The translations under genes were made by a program, and so were the position numbers. Below, piece after piece: positions 1 through 11,081 of a DNA stretch of 64,000 bases. Each line of letters opens with the position of its first letter. Position 1 is the stretch's first letter. The notes beneath the pieces were generated by a model, which searched no databases, was not told the DNA's origin, and saw only the letters and a list, made by a program, of their open reading frames with translations. The stretch spans positions 31,987,608-32,051,607 of the forward strand of contig OX442314.1 of the NCBI GenBank assembly GCA_949358305.1, read 5' to 3'. The DNA is from Strigamia acuminata. Taxonomy: Eukaryota; Arthropoda; Chilopoda; Geophilomorpha; Linotaeniidae.

Positions 1-120
1 CGAATCAATCTTGGTGGCCAACTTGTCCAAACTAGAACTGCATCAAATTGGACCAAAAGTTAAGCATGTTTGTTACCTGTTGTCATCCCAGAATGCAGTG
101 CGGCTATTTATTATTTATGG
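1..120 (+). repeat. Tc1-associated repeat fragment
   Basis: This stretch is nearly identical to 12,247-12,362 and 20,058-20,170. In the 12-kb copy it directly continues a degenerate Tc1/mariner transposase, so it is probably part of that element family. No intact reading frame crosses it. It breaks off at the window edge. Confidence 0.55.
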
Positions 121-270
121 TGTCAAAACACTCTGAACTTAGATACGTGACTACGTGTCCACGTTATCCTCGGTTCATGATTACACACATTTCAAGTCGT
201 TTCTAAATATTGAGTAACTGATTTTCTACGCTTCGCGTGGTTGTGAACAACAATTCGCAGCATTGTTGCT

Positions 271-397
271 TTATTCAGAGTTTAGCTTAGTGCGGCTCAG
301 ACACGAGTCTGTTTCAGTCTTTAGGTTGCTGTTTACTACAATTCTAGATGGATTTGGATTTGTGAGCAATCCGTCCGACTGAAACTTAGTCGAAGAA
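271..397 (-). pseudogene. Ionotropic receptor 3'-terminal exon fragment
   Basis: On the minus strand this encodes the last 42 or so residues of the C-terminal tail seen in IR-A (37,982-38,291), including TKFQSxGLLTNPNP and the terminal TKLNSE followed by a stop. No M4 membrane segment precedes it, and homology stops near 397. The 3' flank at 110-270 also matches the IR-A 3' flank at 37,810-37,980, so a block containing the end of an IR-A-like gene was copied here. It is a fragment with no coding potential of its own. Confidence 0.8.
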
Positions 398-445
398 ATG
401 CAGACCCGAGGGAAAAGAGGTAACAAATGAAGTAAACCCGAACGA

Positions 446-757
446 ATGGAAGAGCAGAGGGTTAAACGGAAGGAAAACGCCAAAGTGCACCGTGAAACCA
501 GAAAGGCGAGTGCTCGGGATGTTCAGGAGCAAAGTTACGTTATGGCGAGAACAGTCTTTAGAAAACAGAAGGAACTTAAAAAGAGTTTAGACAGAGAAAA
601 ACTACTCGACGCCGACATAGAATTCGTGACTTACCAAGACGAGGAAGAAGAGGAAGAAGAAGAAGAAAGCAGCAGAGGATTGAAAAGAGCAAATTCAGAT
701 GACATTGTGAATCCACGGAAAAAACGCCGTGCAGATCCCGAAATAATCTGGAGTTGA
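446..757 (+). CDS. Small charged nuclear-type protein, copy 1 (unknown function)
   Basis: A 103-residue ORF starting at ATG 446. I do not recognise the family. The N-terminal half is very basic (MEEQRVKRKENAKVHRETRK) and continues into a lysine/leucine-rich segment predicted to form a coiled coil (FRKQKELKKSLDREK). A run of nine Glu follows, then a bipartite nuclear-localisation-like tail (GLKRAN...NPRKKRRADPEIIWS). A second copy lies at 7805-8125 with an almost identical C-terminus. Copy 1 lacks 44 internal codons present in copy 2, and the deletion is in frame. The loose N-x7-R spacing in the basic part recalls bZIP proteins, but the zipper heptads are poor, so that is only a suggestion. 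AATAAA lies about 310 bp downstream. Both copies sit upstream of a DEG/ENaC unit on the opposite strand. Confidence 0.5.
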   Translation: MEEQRVKRKENAKVHRETRKASARDVQEQSYVMARTVFRKQKELKKSLDREKLLDADIEFVTYQDEEEEEEEEESSRGLKRANSDDIVNPRKKRRADPEIIWS

Positions 758-1608
758 TGTTTAATAAGATGTACTCACTCGTGACAAATTTGGAAATAGC
801 TGACTGGCATGTAATATTTTATACTTTATTTTTGTGAATTTATTTGGAGATGATGTTTCGTAGATGTGAAAAAGGGGAAATAGAAATAAAAGATGTTTGT
901 ATTCCTTCTGTTGTGGATTCCAAATCCACGACAGAAGAAACGTAACCAATTCGTCTTATCAACCCGAGTAACATCTGTTTTCATCTTTTCTTCCATTCCT
1001 ATCACAACCCTAAAAATTTTGAATATTTTAATTTATTACTATATTTTTATTGATTTTTTGTGACAGCAGAAATAAAAATAATTCATTTCATTTCATGTAT
1101 TTTATTTTTTTTTTGGGTATTATTTTATTTATTGTATTTTGAGTAAGAGAAAGTTTCTTAGTTATCTTAGTCCATCAATTAGCGCCATCTAGGGATAATA
1201 ATGGTATCTGTTATCAATAAAAAGCAACAACAGGAACGAAAAAATGATTTTTTTTTTATATGCACTTGTTATTATGGTACTGTGCACGACACGACCCGGA
1301 CTTCGACATCGGCTTAGTTTTTATCAGATAAGTTATCAAAAATCCTATAATATTATTCCTTAGATATTTATTAAAAACTCAAAATTCTATTTTACAGATA
1401 AACAAACGAAAACTTATGAAATTCTCCACTTTGGAATTAAGAATGATGGTGGCGGGCAGTGAATGTTTGAACTTTGAATTTAGCATCAAGTTATAGTCTG
1501 TCATCTTATGTGGTTGTTAATAATTAGAATAATAATTAATGAGAAATACATACGAAAAACTATTGAGGATACGGGCTTATAAGCAATAATAGAGTGAGAT
1601 AAGATCGG
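758..1608. other. Spacer between the 103-aa ORF and P1
   Basis: No gene seen. The first half is the 3' flank of the 103-aa ORF, with AATAAA near 1070; the same flank follows copy 2 at 8126-8720. The second half is the DEG/ENaC 3' flank, including a truncated remnant of the small ORF found behind P2, P3, P5 and P6 (about 1430-1505, minus), here broken after its first 20 codons. Confidence 0.6.
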
Positions 1609-3113
1609 TTATTTTTTCCCGGGGAGAACTTGGGGCAAATAATTCAAGCAGGAAAGGAGGGAAAATCCGAGGAAAAGTCCTACGCTGCCACCCACTTCAG
1701 ACACCAAGCTGGACAGGGGATAAGCGAAATATTCGCTAACGATTTGCTTCGTATTCATTGTGTAAATAATTGCGACGGAGGTGCCAGCGCCATATTCTAT
1801 TCTTGAGTTATATTCTGTCATTATGGGAAATCTGGTGACGGAACATGGTCGTCTGCAGTTGCTGTTATGTTGCGAATACAAAAGGGAAAAAATTTTCTTT
1901 TTCAGTTCATTCACTTGGGAAATTGAGTTGCAAAGCGGTTTTGTCGAGTTCACAAAAGGCCATCTAAGGTGGATATGGAATTATTATTGAATATCTATTG
2001 ATTAAGCATAAGTATTTATCTGACCTGCATTTGATGTCAGAAGTGTCTAATTGGTCACTAATCCATCGATTAATGCACTCGATCTCTTCATCCTCAGTGA
2101 CGCAGGGGTTTTGACTCGTGTTTAAATAGTCAAACTGCAACAGTTGTCAATATTTAAATACGGAAATCAATGCGATTACTGTCTGTGTTTGTTTGTTTAC
2201 TTGTGTCTCTGACAGTTCCATAGTTTGGTATGTCGATTGACGAATGACTGATTTGCCAATAAACATGAGTTTGGTTGAAGGTGCTTCGTAAACATCAGCC
2301 TGTAATAGACGAATTGTAATATTGTAATATTGTAATATTCGATTGATCTTACAAGAAATGCGTTAGGATTAGAATCCGAAGTAAAATGTATACGCAACCA
2401 AAACAGCCAGGTTTTTCCAACAAAATACCATTCCAGATCTAAAAGAATCAAATATTGTTTCAAGATTTTTGTGTGAATTAAATGGAATAGTTAGTAATGA
2501 CCAGATCGTATAACTCTGCATGGACCCGCGATCGTGTTGACTTTCTTCTCTTGTAGCCAGTCTCCGGTTTCACATTTGCTGGAATTGACTGCATGATGAC
2601 ACTGGAAAACCCGGTTGGCTTTATACAGTCAAATTGTTACTTGATGTTTGAACTTACTCTGGCTGATTTGACGATCTTGACTATTGTTGAGTTTTCCCAT
2701 AAATCCAATAGTGTGACGTTGATCTTGTCGAAAGGGAAATGTTCCTTGTCGGCCCAACTCAGTGCGCTGCAAGCTGCGTCTTTTGTACAGAGTGGTTTGA
2801 ATCTTTTGTAAAAGTCGTACATCGAATCGGTTGTGTATGGGCAAAGTATGAGGCTAGGTTGTGTGTACTGGCTGAAGCTTTCAATTTTTACATTGGTGCC
2901 TACTGGCTTTGAAAAGTACTTGTCGATGCAAATTGACAACTGCCAAGTGCACAGTACCGTGCTTAGCAGCAGCGAAGCAATTCCCAATACTTTGGCCGTC
3001 TTATTTGCCTGCGGTTGTCGTTGTCGTTTTGGTGATGGTGAGATGCGAATATGGTGTAAGCGAGTATCTGGATAAACAATTCTACGTCCTATGCTTCTAC
3101 TATGGATATTCAT
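1609..3113 (-). CDS. DEG/ENaC (pickpocket-like) sodium channel P1, complete
   Basis: Six exons (minus): 2658-3113, 2502-2601, 2353-2438, 2201-2299, 2025-2134, 1609-1963. They join in phase to 401 residues without a stop. Residues 42-64 form TM1 (KVLGIASLLLSTVLCTWQL), followed by the family-typical Y-F-S-x-P-V segment and a Cys-containing ectodomain. TM2 (about 366-391) contains GGSVGLFLGFS, which matches the DEG/ENaC pore with its G-x-S selectivity filter. The protein should form a trimeric amiloride-type Na+ channel in the plasma membrane, probably sensory in an arthropod. The C-terminus after TM2 is only about 10 residues, and the N-terminal His-Gly gating motif is not obvious. Exon 1 starts after an acceptor-like ttttcag, so a non-coding 5' exon is possible; an ATG 10 codons upstream also exists here but is not kept in the paralogues. 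Exon 2 uses a weak donor (GTCATT) conserved in nearly all copies. Confidence 0.93.
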
Positions 3114-3172
3114 TGCACCTGAAAATAACTCCCTCAACAGCATGAAAACAATATTTATGGCGTATTAATGAG

Positions 3173-3205
3173 TATTAACGTTAACGTTAACGCTCGCCGA
3201 CCTGA
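3173..3205 (-). promoter_or_regulatory. Conserved upstream motif of P1
   Basis: Holds AACGTTAACG (here a tripled TTAACG run) followed by CTCGCCGACC, about 70 bp upstream of the P1 ATG. The same block lies at a similar distance before all six channel genes. It may mark a shared core promoter or 5' UTR. Confidence 0.5.
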
Positions 3206-4501
3206 CCTTTCTTTATCCGTGTGTTGTTTGTTACTGCTCGTTTCCATGTGAGTAAATTCAAATGCTGCGTGCACTGCAAAAAAAGAAGGATTAATAGTGT
3301 GGAAATAAATAGTATGGAAATAAATTGGTCGTAAACGTTAACCTTAAAACTAATGAGGAGAAGTCAGTCGCTGCCTGCGTGAGAGTTAGCACTTCCGGAA
3401 ATGTAACTTTTTGTGAAATTCCGGAACCGGAAATGCGTCATTTTTTTGTGTAATTTTATCCTCGGAAGTGGCGCCACCTGGTGGCGGAATTACATGTCCT
3501 CGGACAAGATGGCCACCAATTTTAACACTTTCTGTTTTGTCATTTTTTTTTTAATTTGAATAAATCCTATTGATTTCAAGTAAAACTATCACTTTCATTT
3601 GTATTTCAAGTGTTTCAACAATTAGTATGCTGAAGCAATACAACCATGTATACTATCGATTTTCCTTATATAGCAGGCAAAAAGGTGGTACGTAATAGGC
3701 TGGTGCGTCGAATGTTCACCTGATTGAATAAACTATTTAAAACGACTTTTCACTTTGTAAATGACATTATTCTGGTGCAATTTTACGTTTTCTACTTATT
3801 AAAGAAGACAAAACAAACATTAAATATAGTTTAATAGGAGAAAAAGCGAAATTACGACAATTTAAGTAGATTGCAGCGCCACCTGGCGGGAGCCGTGCGT
3901 ACTAATAGTAGCGTAATGTTCGCTTCGATTCGTTTTTTGAGCTTTTCTAGGTCGTAATGAGGTCAAAAATTCTGAAACCACTTCCGTTGGAAAGAGGGGA
4001 CAATTTTACATCAGCCTGTGTATTTTTTATTTCCATTCGGGTGAAAAAATTACCGATTCATGGCGATTTTAGCGGGTGCCCGAATGGAAATTCAGGCGGA
4101 AATGTTCGTCGCGTATGGTTTTTTATTGTTTTCTATTTCAAAATGAGCTCGAAAATTTCTGGAACCGAGCTCATTTTGAAGAGGAGACAATTCTGCACAA
4201 GCCTGTATTTTTTATTTTTAGATTCGGGCGAGGAAAAGTGACGATTTGGGTGATCTTAGGGGGCAACCGATTGAAAATTTAGTAAAAATTTGGATTCGAC
4301 CATGAAAAAACCAAATATTCGTAAAATTTACCGAATAAAATGTTTAAAACATGTTTCCAGAGCAGAAAATGCTGCTGAAAACGATGGTGTGAATAACTTT
4401 TTGATCGGAATTATGGTTGGCATTTAATTTGAAAAAAACGACCTTTTTTGGTTAATTTTATCCAAAAAATTTGATAAAATGGTTGGATAATAAACCAGGA
4501 A

Positions 4502-4785
4502 CAAACAGCGGGTAAATAGGAGAAAATAGCTGGTAAATAGGAGGAAACAGCGGGTAAATAGGAGAAAATAGCGGGTAAATAGGAGGAAACAGCGGGTAAA
4601 TAGGAGGAAATAGCGGGTAAATAGGAGAAAATAGCGGGTAAATAGGAGAAAATAGCGGGTAAATAGGAAAAAACAGCGGGTAAATAGGAAAAAACAGCGG
4701 GTACATAGGAGAAAATAGCGGGTAAAAACATAAAAAAGCGGGTAAAAACATAAAATAGCGGGTAAAAACATAAAATAGCAGGTAA
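4502..4785 (+). repeat. 21-bp minisatellite
   Basis: About 13-14 tandem copies of a 21-bp unit based on agcgggtaaataggagaaa. The last few units drift to cgggtaaaaacataaaa. A minus-strand ORF of repeated YLPAI/S-type peptides is a translation artefact. Confidence 0.9.
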
Positions 4786-5519
4786 AAATTAAAAACATTT
4801 GTCAACAAAAGCTGCCTACAGATGGCGCTTTTTCCAAAATGCTGTGTGGGTGTTTTATGTATTTTATGGTTCTTGCGGGGGTTCTTGAGGGGGTTCTTGC
4901 GGGGGTTCTTGCGGGTTCTGTTGGCTATTGATTGGTGGCTGCAGTGGCGTTTGGGTTTGTTTTGGGCCAAAATTTTATTGGCCGAATTGGCGTTGGGTTT
5001 GGGTTAGATCTGCAAAATGGTTTAGGTGGGTTGCATTATTGTGTTTTATTGGTTTATTTTTGCAAAAATGTATTTTATGATTTGGCTGTACACATTTGTC
5101 TGATCTATGGTTTTGAGTGATTTATGGCTCTGCGGGTGAACAGCTAGTCATGTTTACTAATTGTAAAGCAACTTTACAACTATTGATAAACATGCTGTTT
5201 ACCAACAAGTTTAACGGTTATAAAAGGACTACTTTCCAATTTGATAAATGTGATATTTACTTCATTTTTATTTTTGTTAATTAATTAAATTAATTTAAAT
5301 AAATTTAAATTTACAGATAATAAAATGCAAAATTTATAATCAGTTTATTTCTTTTATATTTCATTTTTCAAATAAATTTAATAAATGTAAATTTGTATTT
5401 ACACAAAATAAAATGTAAAATTTATAACCAGTTTATTTCTTTTTTATTTCATTTCTCAAGTAGATTTAATGAATAGATATTTAAATTTACAGATAATAAA
5501 ATAAAACATTTATATCCAA

Positions 5520-5880
5520 TTTATCAAATAAAATAAAATCAAGTAAAATCATCTTAAATCAAGTAAAAATTACATAAAATAAAGTAAAATCATCTAAAAT
5601 CAAGTAAAAATTACATGAAATAAAGTAAAATCTTCTAAAATAAAGTAAAATTATATAAAATAAAGTAAAATTGTTAAAAATTCTTATAAAATCATCCTAA
5701 ATTAAACAAAATTGTCTAAAACCATTTAAAATCGTAAAAAATCACGTAAAATCAAGTAAAAATTGCATAAAATTAAGTACAAATTGCATAAAATCTAGTA
5801 AAAATTGTATAAAATAAAATAAAAATTATATAAAATCTAGTTAAAATCGTACAAAATCAAGCAAAATCGTATAAAATCAA
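5520..5880 (+). repeat. AT-rich degenerate tandem array
   Basis: An imperfect tandem of roughly 20-bp units such as aaataaagtaaaatcat, with drifting sequence. It is noncoding. Confidence 0.75.
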
Positions 5881-5922
5881 TGAAAATTATAGTAACAATA
5901 AACAAACGAAAAAATTAATTAA

Positions 5923-7085
5923 AGGTCAAGTGCACTCGCGTGGGATTTTTACATTTTCTGAAAGCCCATATTAAAAAAACCAATAATCATCGAGAAAAAA
6001 ATTAAATTGCTTCAGTAATTATTTCATAATAACAATCTAAACAAGTAAACATTTGTAATGCAGGGAAGCATTACACATGAGACTTCTAAACCCTGCCCCT
6101 AATTAAAAAAAAAATAATAATAAATTAATGACACAAAACAACCAATTTCGCAATTAAATCATTCAAAAGCTTCTTCGCCCAGAACGCCGCCAAATGCGCG
6201 TAATACGCCGGCGCCGGGATGTAAACCAATCGCGTACAACGAACGTTTCACTAGCTTCGCATTTCCGTCGTTATAATTTCCCGTTTCTCGTTTTCCGTTT
6301 GTCCCAAGTCTATTCCATGAAAATTACGGAAATGACGTCGTCATGATGACGTCATTTACGTAATTTTCATGGAATACACGGCTAAAAATGCACTAAAACC
6401 GGTTTATTAATTCAACCGGAGGTCGAAGAAATCTGAAAATACCTTAGGATACTAATACAGGTATGCTCGATTTAATGCCGTTGTCCGTTTCGCTCTAGCT
6501 GCGGTAGTTTTTACGGAATCGTTGACGCCAGACAGACAGAACCGTTTCATTAGACTTTCTAAACAAAAGAGTTTAGAAGTCTAAAACCAAGGACGACTAC
6601 TGGAGTAGTCGTCCTTGCTAAAACGTAGTTAACAAAAAGCAATGCATGATGGTCGCAGACGTCTTGCCCTGCGTCATCAGTTCGAATCAGACAGTCATGC
6701 ACACGCGCAGACTGACTGTCGATTCAAAATTCGATTCGTTTTTTTTTCAAGATTGTTCATAAATGTTTTTTTTATGTAGCATTGATAGCAACTAGGATAA
6801 AATCATATTTTTTAGAATTTAAAATCAATCCTGTCATTGGAAAACAATGGATTGATTGAGGTCAGACATCTTGGATCTACCCAGATCCAAGAACTGGATT
6901 CAGGTCAAATGAACTTTAGAACTGACTACGTCATATTCCCATCACGCATTGCTTTTTGTTTGCTATGTTTTTGGATTATTATTATAAAATATTTACCGCA
7001 ACAATTTATTTATTTTTTGATGATTATTAGTTTTTTATTATGGGCTTTCAGAAAATGTAAAAATCCCACTCAGTGCACTTGACCT
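5923..7085. mobile_element. MITE/foldback element with TTAA target duplication
   Basis: Ends are AGGTCAAGTGCAC and its inverse, and the inverted arms run for about 90 bp (5923-6010 versus 6995-7085). TTAA flanks both ends (5919-5922 and 7086-7089), the target duplication expected of piggyBac-type insertion. The interior contains a near-perfect palindrome at 6311-6375 with paired TGACGTC sites and a separate 12-bp-stem hairpin near 6590-6616. No transposase is present, so it is a non-autonomous element. Confidence 0.75.
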
Positions 7086-7804
7086 TTAAATATGACTAGA
7101 TAATTTCCGTGTATTAAGTGTCAAGCTAAATGAATTTTGTGGAATGGTAAGCTCCTGAAATTAAATCTGAAGCTATAGCCAAACCCAATATCCATTGTGA
7201 TAGTAAAGTCAACTCTTGGTAGTCTCCTGATTTTCATCTGAAGTCCAGCCAAACATAATATTACTAAACACTTTTAATCAGATAAGTTGATATCAAAATA
7301 TTATTGATCAAGTAAAAATATTAAAAACCGGAACTTTACATTTTCAGAAAAATGCAACAACTAAAGACCAACCAAAAACTCAGAATAATTATTTTATCTG
7401 AGTAACAGACTCGATGAACCATTCTATTAACACCCGTCCTTTAATTAACTCCACTGTTGACGGCAATAAATGTTGATCATTTACATATATAATTCTATAT
7501 TTTTTATATATTCTAAAAAAAATCTTACCCTGATTTCATTTGTAATATCCTTGTCAGAATCATTCAAATCCCTAGTAGAACTTTTCGGTTCTTCAAGGGT
7601 TTTCATTCTTTTTTTTAATTCTCTGAATAGCATTTGAATACTTTTAATAATTAATTTTAAAAATATAATATTCAAAACTGACCCATCACTTGGAATCGCA
7701 TTTTCCATTTTTCCGATTTATATCTGGTTTTTCATTTATCCGATTTATATCTGGTTTTCCATTTATCCGATTTTGCTCGGGATGTTCAGGAGCAAAGTTA
7801 CGTT
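7086..7804. other. Spacer with short tandem and shared repeat
   Basis: No gene seen. 7608-7760 recurs at 23,252-23,400 and ends in copies of ccgatttatatctggtttt. This repeat abuts the truncated 5' end of the second charged-protein gene, so it marks a rearrangement breakpoint. Confidence 0.5.
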
Positions 7805-8125
7805 ATGGCGAGAATAGTCTTTAGAAAACAGAAGGAACTTAAAAAGAGTTTAGACAGAGAGAAACGACTCGTCGCCGACATAGAATACGTGGAAGGTTTA
7901 ATAGAATGCGACGAAGAGAATTCAGCACTGCACAGACACATGTTGACGGTAGATGGAATAGAGTTTGTGTCATCACTGTCCCTGATTCTGATTACGACTT
8001 ACCGAGACGAGGAAGAAGAGGAAGAAGAAGAAGAAAGCAGCAGAGGATTGAAAAGAGCAAATTCAGATGACATTGTGAATCCACGGAAAAAACGCCGTGC
8101 AGATCCCGAAATAATCTGGAGTTGA
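7805..8125 (+). CDS. Small charged nuclear-type protein, copy 2 (unknown function)
   Basis: A 106-residue ORF from ATG 7805, paralogous to 446-757. Homology starts upstream of this ATG (frame open over the ARDVQEQSYV segment) but the basic N-terminus of copy 1 is missing, replaced by a repeat at about 7770. Copy 2 keeps a 44-residue segment deleted from copy 1 (YVEGLIECDEENSALHRHM and following), which extends the predicted coiled coil, then the Glu run and the KRAN...RKKRRADP nuclear-localisation-like tail. The protein ends identically, in EIIWS. Copy 2 may be a 5'-truncated duplicate or may use the internal Met. Function unknown. Confidence 0.45.
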   Translation: MARIVFRKQKELKKSLDREKRLVADIEYVEGLIECDEENSALHRHMLTVDGIEFVSSLSLILITTYRDEEEEEEEEESSRGLKRANSDDIVNPRKKRRADPEIIWS

Positions 8126-9205
8126 TGTTTAATAAGATGTACTTACTCGTGACAAATTTGGAAATTGCTGAATGGCTTTGTAATATTTTATATTTTATTT
8201 TTGTAAATTTATTTGGAGATGGTGTTTCGTAGATCTGAAAAAGGGGAAATAGAAATAAAAGATGTTTGTATTCCTTCTCTTGTGGATTCCAAATCCACGA
8301 CAGAAGAAACGTAACCAATTCGTCTGATCAACCCGAGTAACATCTCTTCTCATCTTTTCTTCCATTCCTATCACAACCCTAAAAATTTTAAATATTTTAA
8401 TTTATTACTACATTTTTATTGATTTTTTTGTGACAGCAGAAATAAAAATGATTCATTTCATTTCATGTATTTTATTTTTATTTGGGTATTATTTTATTTA
8501 TTGTATTTTGAGTAAGAGAAAGTTTATTATTTTTCTAAGTCCATCAATTAGCGCCATCTAGGGATAATAATTGTATCTACTGGTAATTCAGATAAACCAT
8601 GAATGATTGATGATTCCCCTTTCGTACTTCGACATCGGATTAGTTTTTATCAGATACGTTATCTAAAATCCTACAACATTATTCCTTAGATATTTATTAA
8701 AAACTCAAAATTCTATTTTACAGATAAACGAACGAAACTTATGAAATTCTCCGCTTCGGAACTTCGAATACGAGCGAAACTACCTCTCCATATGTTGATT
8801 TGCAACAACATTCCACCATGTTACGGATGGAAAAAGATACAGGAGCCGCTGCAACAATAATCAATTTCCATAACCAAACTATTCGCTTTATTTTTGCATT
8901 TTATTGTTGTAAATTGAAGGAGGAGAGGCGCATCGATTGATGTGGATACAAATCGCTTTATTCTCGTATCGCGCGACCTCCGCGCGTTACTGGTCGAACT
9001 GGAAGTCCCCAAGTCACGTTTTGGGTTACGAGATTACAGAACAACTCCCTCTGGCCGGAGAGACCCTCACACCGGATTTTCACATTGGATCAAGGTGACC
9101 AGAAACAAAACGACATTTATTACTTTGTTTAAACGTTTATTATTAATTATTACATTCAATAATGCGAAATAATGCTACAAGTATGTTCTTTGGTTGAATT
9201 ACAAA
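8126..9205. other. Spacer between the 106-aa ORF and the P2 3' flank
   Basis: No gene seen. 8126-8720 parallels 758-1400 (duplicated flank). 8940-9175 is a dispersed segment, rich in CG near gtatcgcgcgacctc, that recurs at 15,712-15,910 and 23,417-23,650. Its ORF (MDTNRFILVSRDL...) is not kept intact across copies. Confidence 0.5.
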
Positions 9206-9391
9206 TCAATCTATGGCTACACTGAAACCTGCTTCTTTCACTAAAGCAAGCGCTGCAAGTTGTGTGAAAGTAATAAATAAATTTGGATTGATTCCCGAAC
9301 GGGCGTATTGTGATTGCGCAGCATTAAGAGTGATGGTGGCGGGCAGTGACTGTTTGAACTTTGAATTTAGCATCAAATTATAGCCTGTCAT
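9206..9391 (-). CDS. Candidate small ORF in the P2 3' flank
   Basis: A 61-residue frame starting at ATG 9391, 108 bp past the P2 stop on the same strand. It begins MTGYNLMLNSKFKQSLPATI. Relatives with largely the same protein sequence lie at 16,089-16,301, 31,549-31,699 and 32,320-32,514. Only two of the copies have the first ATG and the C-termini differ. It may be 3' UTR with a chance frame or a real micropeptide. Confidence 0.25.
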   Translation of the reverse strand: MTGYNLMLNSKFKQSLPATITLNAAQSQYARSGINPNLFITFTQLAALALVKEAGFSVAID

Positions 9392-9498
9392 CTTATGTGG
9401 TTGTTAATAATTAGAATAATAATAATTAATGAGAAATACATCCGAAAAACTAATAAGGATACGGGGTTATAAGCAATAATAGAGTGAGATAAGATCGG

Positions 9499-10997
9499 TT
9501 ATTTTTTCCCTGGGAGAACTTGGGGCAAATAATTCAAGCAGGAAAGGAGGGAAAATCCGAGTAAAAGTCCTACGGTGCCACCCACTTCAGACACCAAGCT
9601 GGACAGGGGATAAGCGAAATATTCGCTAACGATTTGTTTCGTATTCGTTTTGTGAATGATTGTGACTGTGGAGGCAGAGCCGTTTTGTGGATTTGAGCCA
9701 TATTCTGTCATTATGGGGAATCTGGTGACGGAACATGGGCGTCTGCAATTGCTGTTATGTTGTGAATACAAAAGGGAAAGAATTTTCTTTTTCAGTTTAT
9801 TCACTTGGACAATTGTGTTGCAAAGCGGTTTTGTCGAGTTCACAAAAGGCCATCTAAGGTGGATATGGAATTATTATCGAATATCTATTGATTAAGCATA
9901 AGTATTAATCTGACCTGCATTTGATGTCAGAAGTGTCTAATTGGTCATTAATCCATCGATTAACGCACTCGATCTCTTCATCCTCAGTGACGCAGGGGTT
10001 TCGACTCGTGTTTAAATATTCAAACTACAACAGTTGTCAATATTTAAATACGGAAATCAATGCGATCATTGTCTGTGTTTGATTGTTTACTTTTGTTTCT
10101 GACAGTTCCATAGCACTGTATTTCCATGGACGAATGACTGATCTGCCAATAAACATGAGTTTGGTTGAAGTTGCTTCGTAAACATCAGCCTGTAATAGAC
10201 GAATTGTAATATTATTATATTGTAATATTGGATTCATCTTACATGGAATCCTTTAGAATCTGAAGTTAACGGTAAATCCAACCAAAACAGCCAGGTTTTT
10301 CCAATAAAATACCATTCCAGATCTAAAAGAATCAAATATTGTTTCAGGATTTTTGTGTGAATTAAACGGAATAGTTAGTAATGACCAAATTGTAGAAGTC
10401 TGCATGGACCCGCGATCGTGTTGGCTTCCCTCTCTTGTAGCCAGTCTTCGGTTTTACATTTGCTGGAATTGACTGCATGATGACACTGGAATACCCGTTT
10501 GGCTTTATACGGTCAAATTGTTACTTGATGTTTGAACTTACGTTGTCTGATTTGACGATCATGACTTTTGTTGAGTTTTCCCATAGATCCAATAGTGTGA
10601 CCTTGATCTTGTCGAAAGGAAAATGTTCCTGGTCGGCCCGACTCAGTGCGCTGCAAGCTGCGTCTCTTGCACAGAGTGGATCGAATCTTTTGGAAAAGTC
10701 GTACGTCAAATCGGGAGTGAATGGGCAAATTACGAGGCTAGGTGTTTTGTACTGGTTGAAGCTTTCAATTTTTACATAGTTGCCTATTGGCTGTGCAAAG
10801 TACTTGTCGATGCAAATTGACAACTGCCAAGTGCACAGTGCAGTGCTCAGAAGCAGCGAAGCAATTCCCAATGCTTTGGCCGTCTTATTTGCGTGCGGTT
10901 GTCGTTGTCGTTTTGGTGTTCGTGTAATGCGAATATGGTGTACGCGAGTATCCGGAGAAACAATTCTACGTCCCATTCTTCTACTATGGATTTTCAT
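9499..10997 (-). CDS. DEG/ENaC channel P2, complete
   Basis: Six exons (minus): 10542-10997, 10386-10485, 10243-10322, 10091-10189, 9915-10024, 9499-9853, giving 399 residues without a stop. TM1 follows a basic RQRQPHANKTAK stretch, and TM2 carries GGTVGLLLGFS in the last exon. Compared with P1, exon 3 is two codons shorter, and the ectodomain has a variable stretch around the exon 4 end (SVIRPWKYSAMELSETK). This places P2 closer to P3 than to P1 and P4-P6. Start chosen as the MKIHSRR Met conserved in P1-P6. Predicted to be a trimeric Na+ channel of the sensory neuron or epithelial membrane, as for the family. Confidence 0.93.
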
Positions 10998-11054
10998 TGC
11001 GCCTGAAAATGACTCCCACAACAGCAGGAAAACAATATTTAAGGTGTATTAACG

Positions 11055-11081
11055 AGTATTAACGTTAACGCTCGCCGACCT
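11055..11081 (-). promoter_or_regulatory. Conserved upstream motif of P2
   Basis: Carries ATTAACGTTAACGCTCGCCG about 65 bp upstream of the P2 ATG; same block as upstream of the other five channel genes. Confidence 0.5.

Larger units (their letters stand above)
3206..5922. other. Gene-free spacer with simple repeats
   Basis: No coding exon recognised. After about 100 bp of P1 5' flank, the sequence is unrelated to the other units. It holds a 21-bp minisatellite (4502-4785), a short G-rich tandem (about 4862-4920) and a long AT-rich degenerate tandem (5520-5880). Apparent ORFs over the minisatellite are translations of the repeat. Confidence 0.6.

Noticed and set aside
2593-3145. Plus-strand ORFs opposite DEG/ENaC exon 1 (also at the other copies)
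   Set aside because: They are shadows of the channel exon; no splice or start evidence, and the minus frame carries the domain.
4502-4785. Regular short repeat considered as a CRISPR array
   Set aside because: Units are contiguous with no unique spacers, and the genome is eukaryotic.
4411-4970. Overlapping minus-strand ORFs with repeated YLPAIFS-type peptides
   Set aside because: They are translations of the 21-bp minisatellite in three frames.
6640-6740. Possible tRNA or SINE promoter (GTTCGAATC, a B-box match)
   Set aside because: No A-box at the right spacing and no cloverleaf; it lies inside a MITE.
8942-9172. ORF MDTNRFILVSRDLRALLVEL, repeated near 15.7 and 23.4 kb
   Set aside because: The frame is shifted or cut differently in each copy, and the sequence behaves as a dispersed noncoding repeat.
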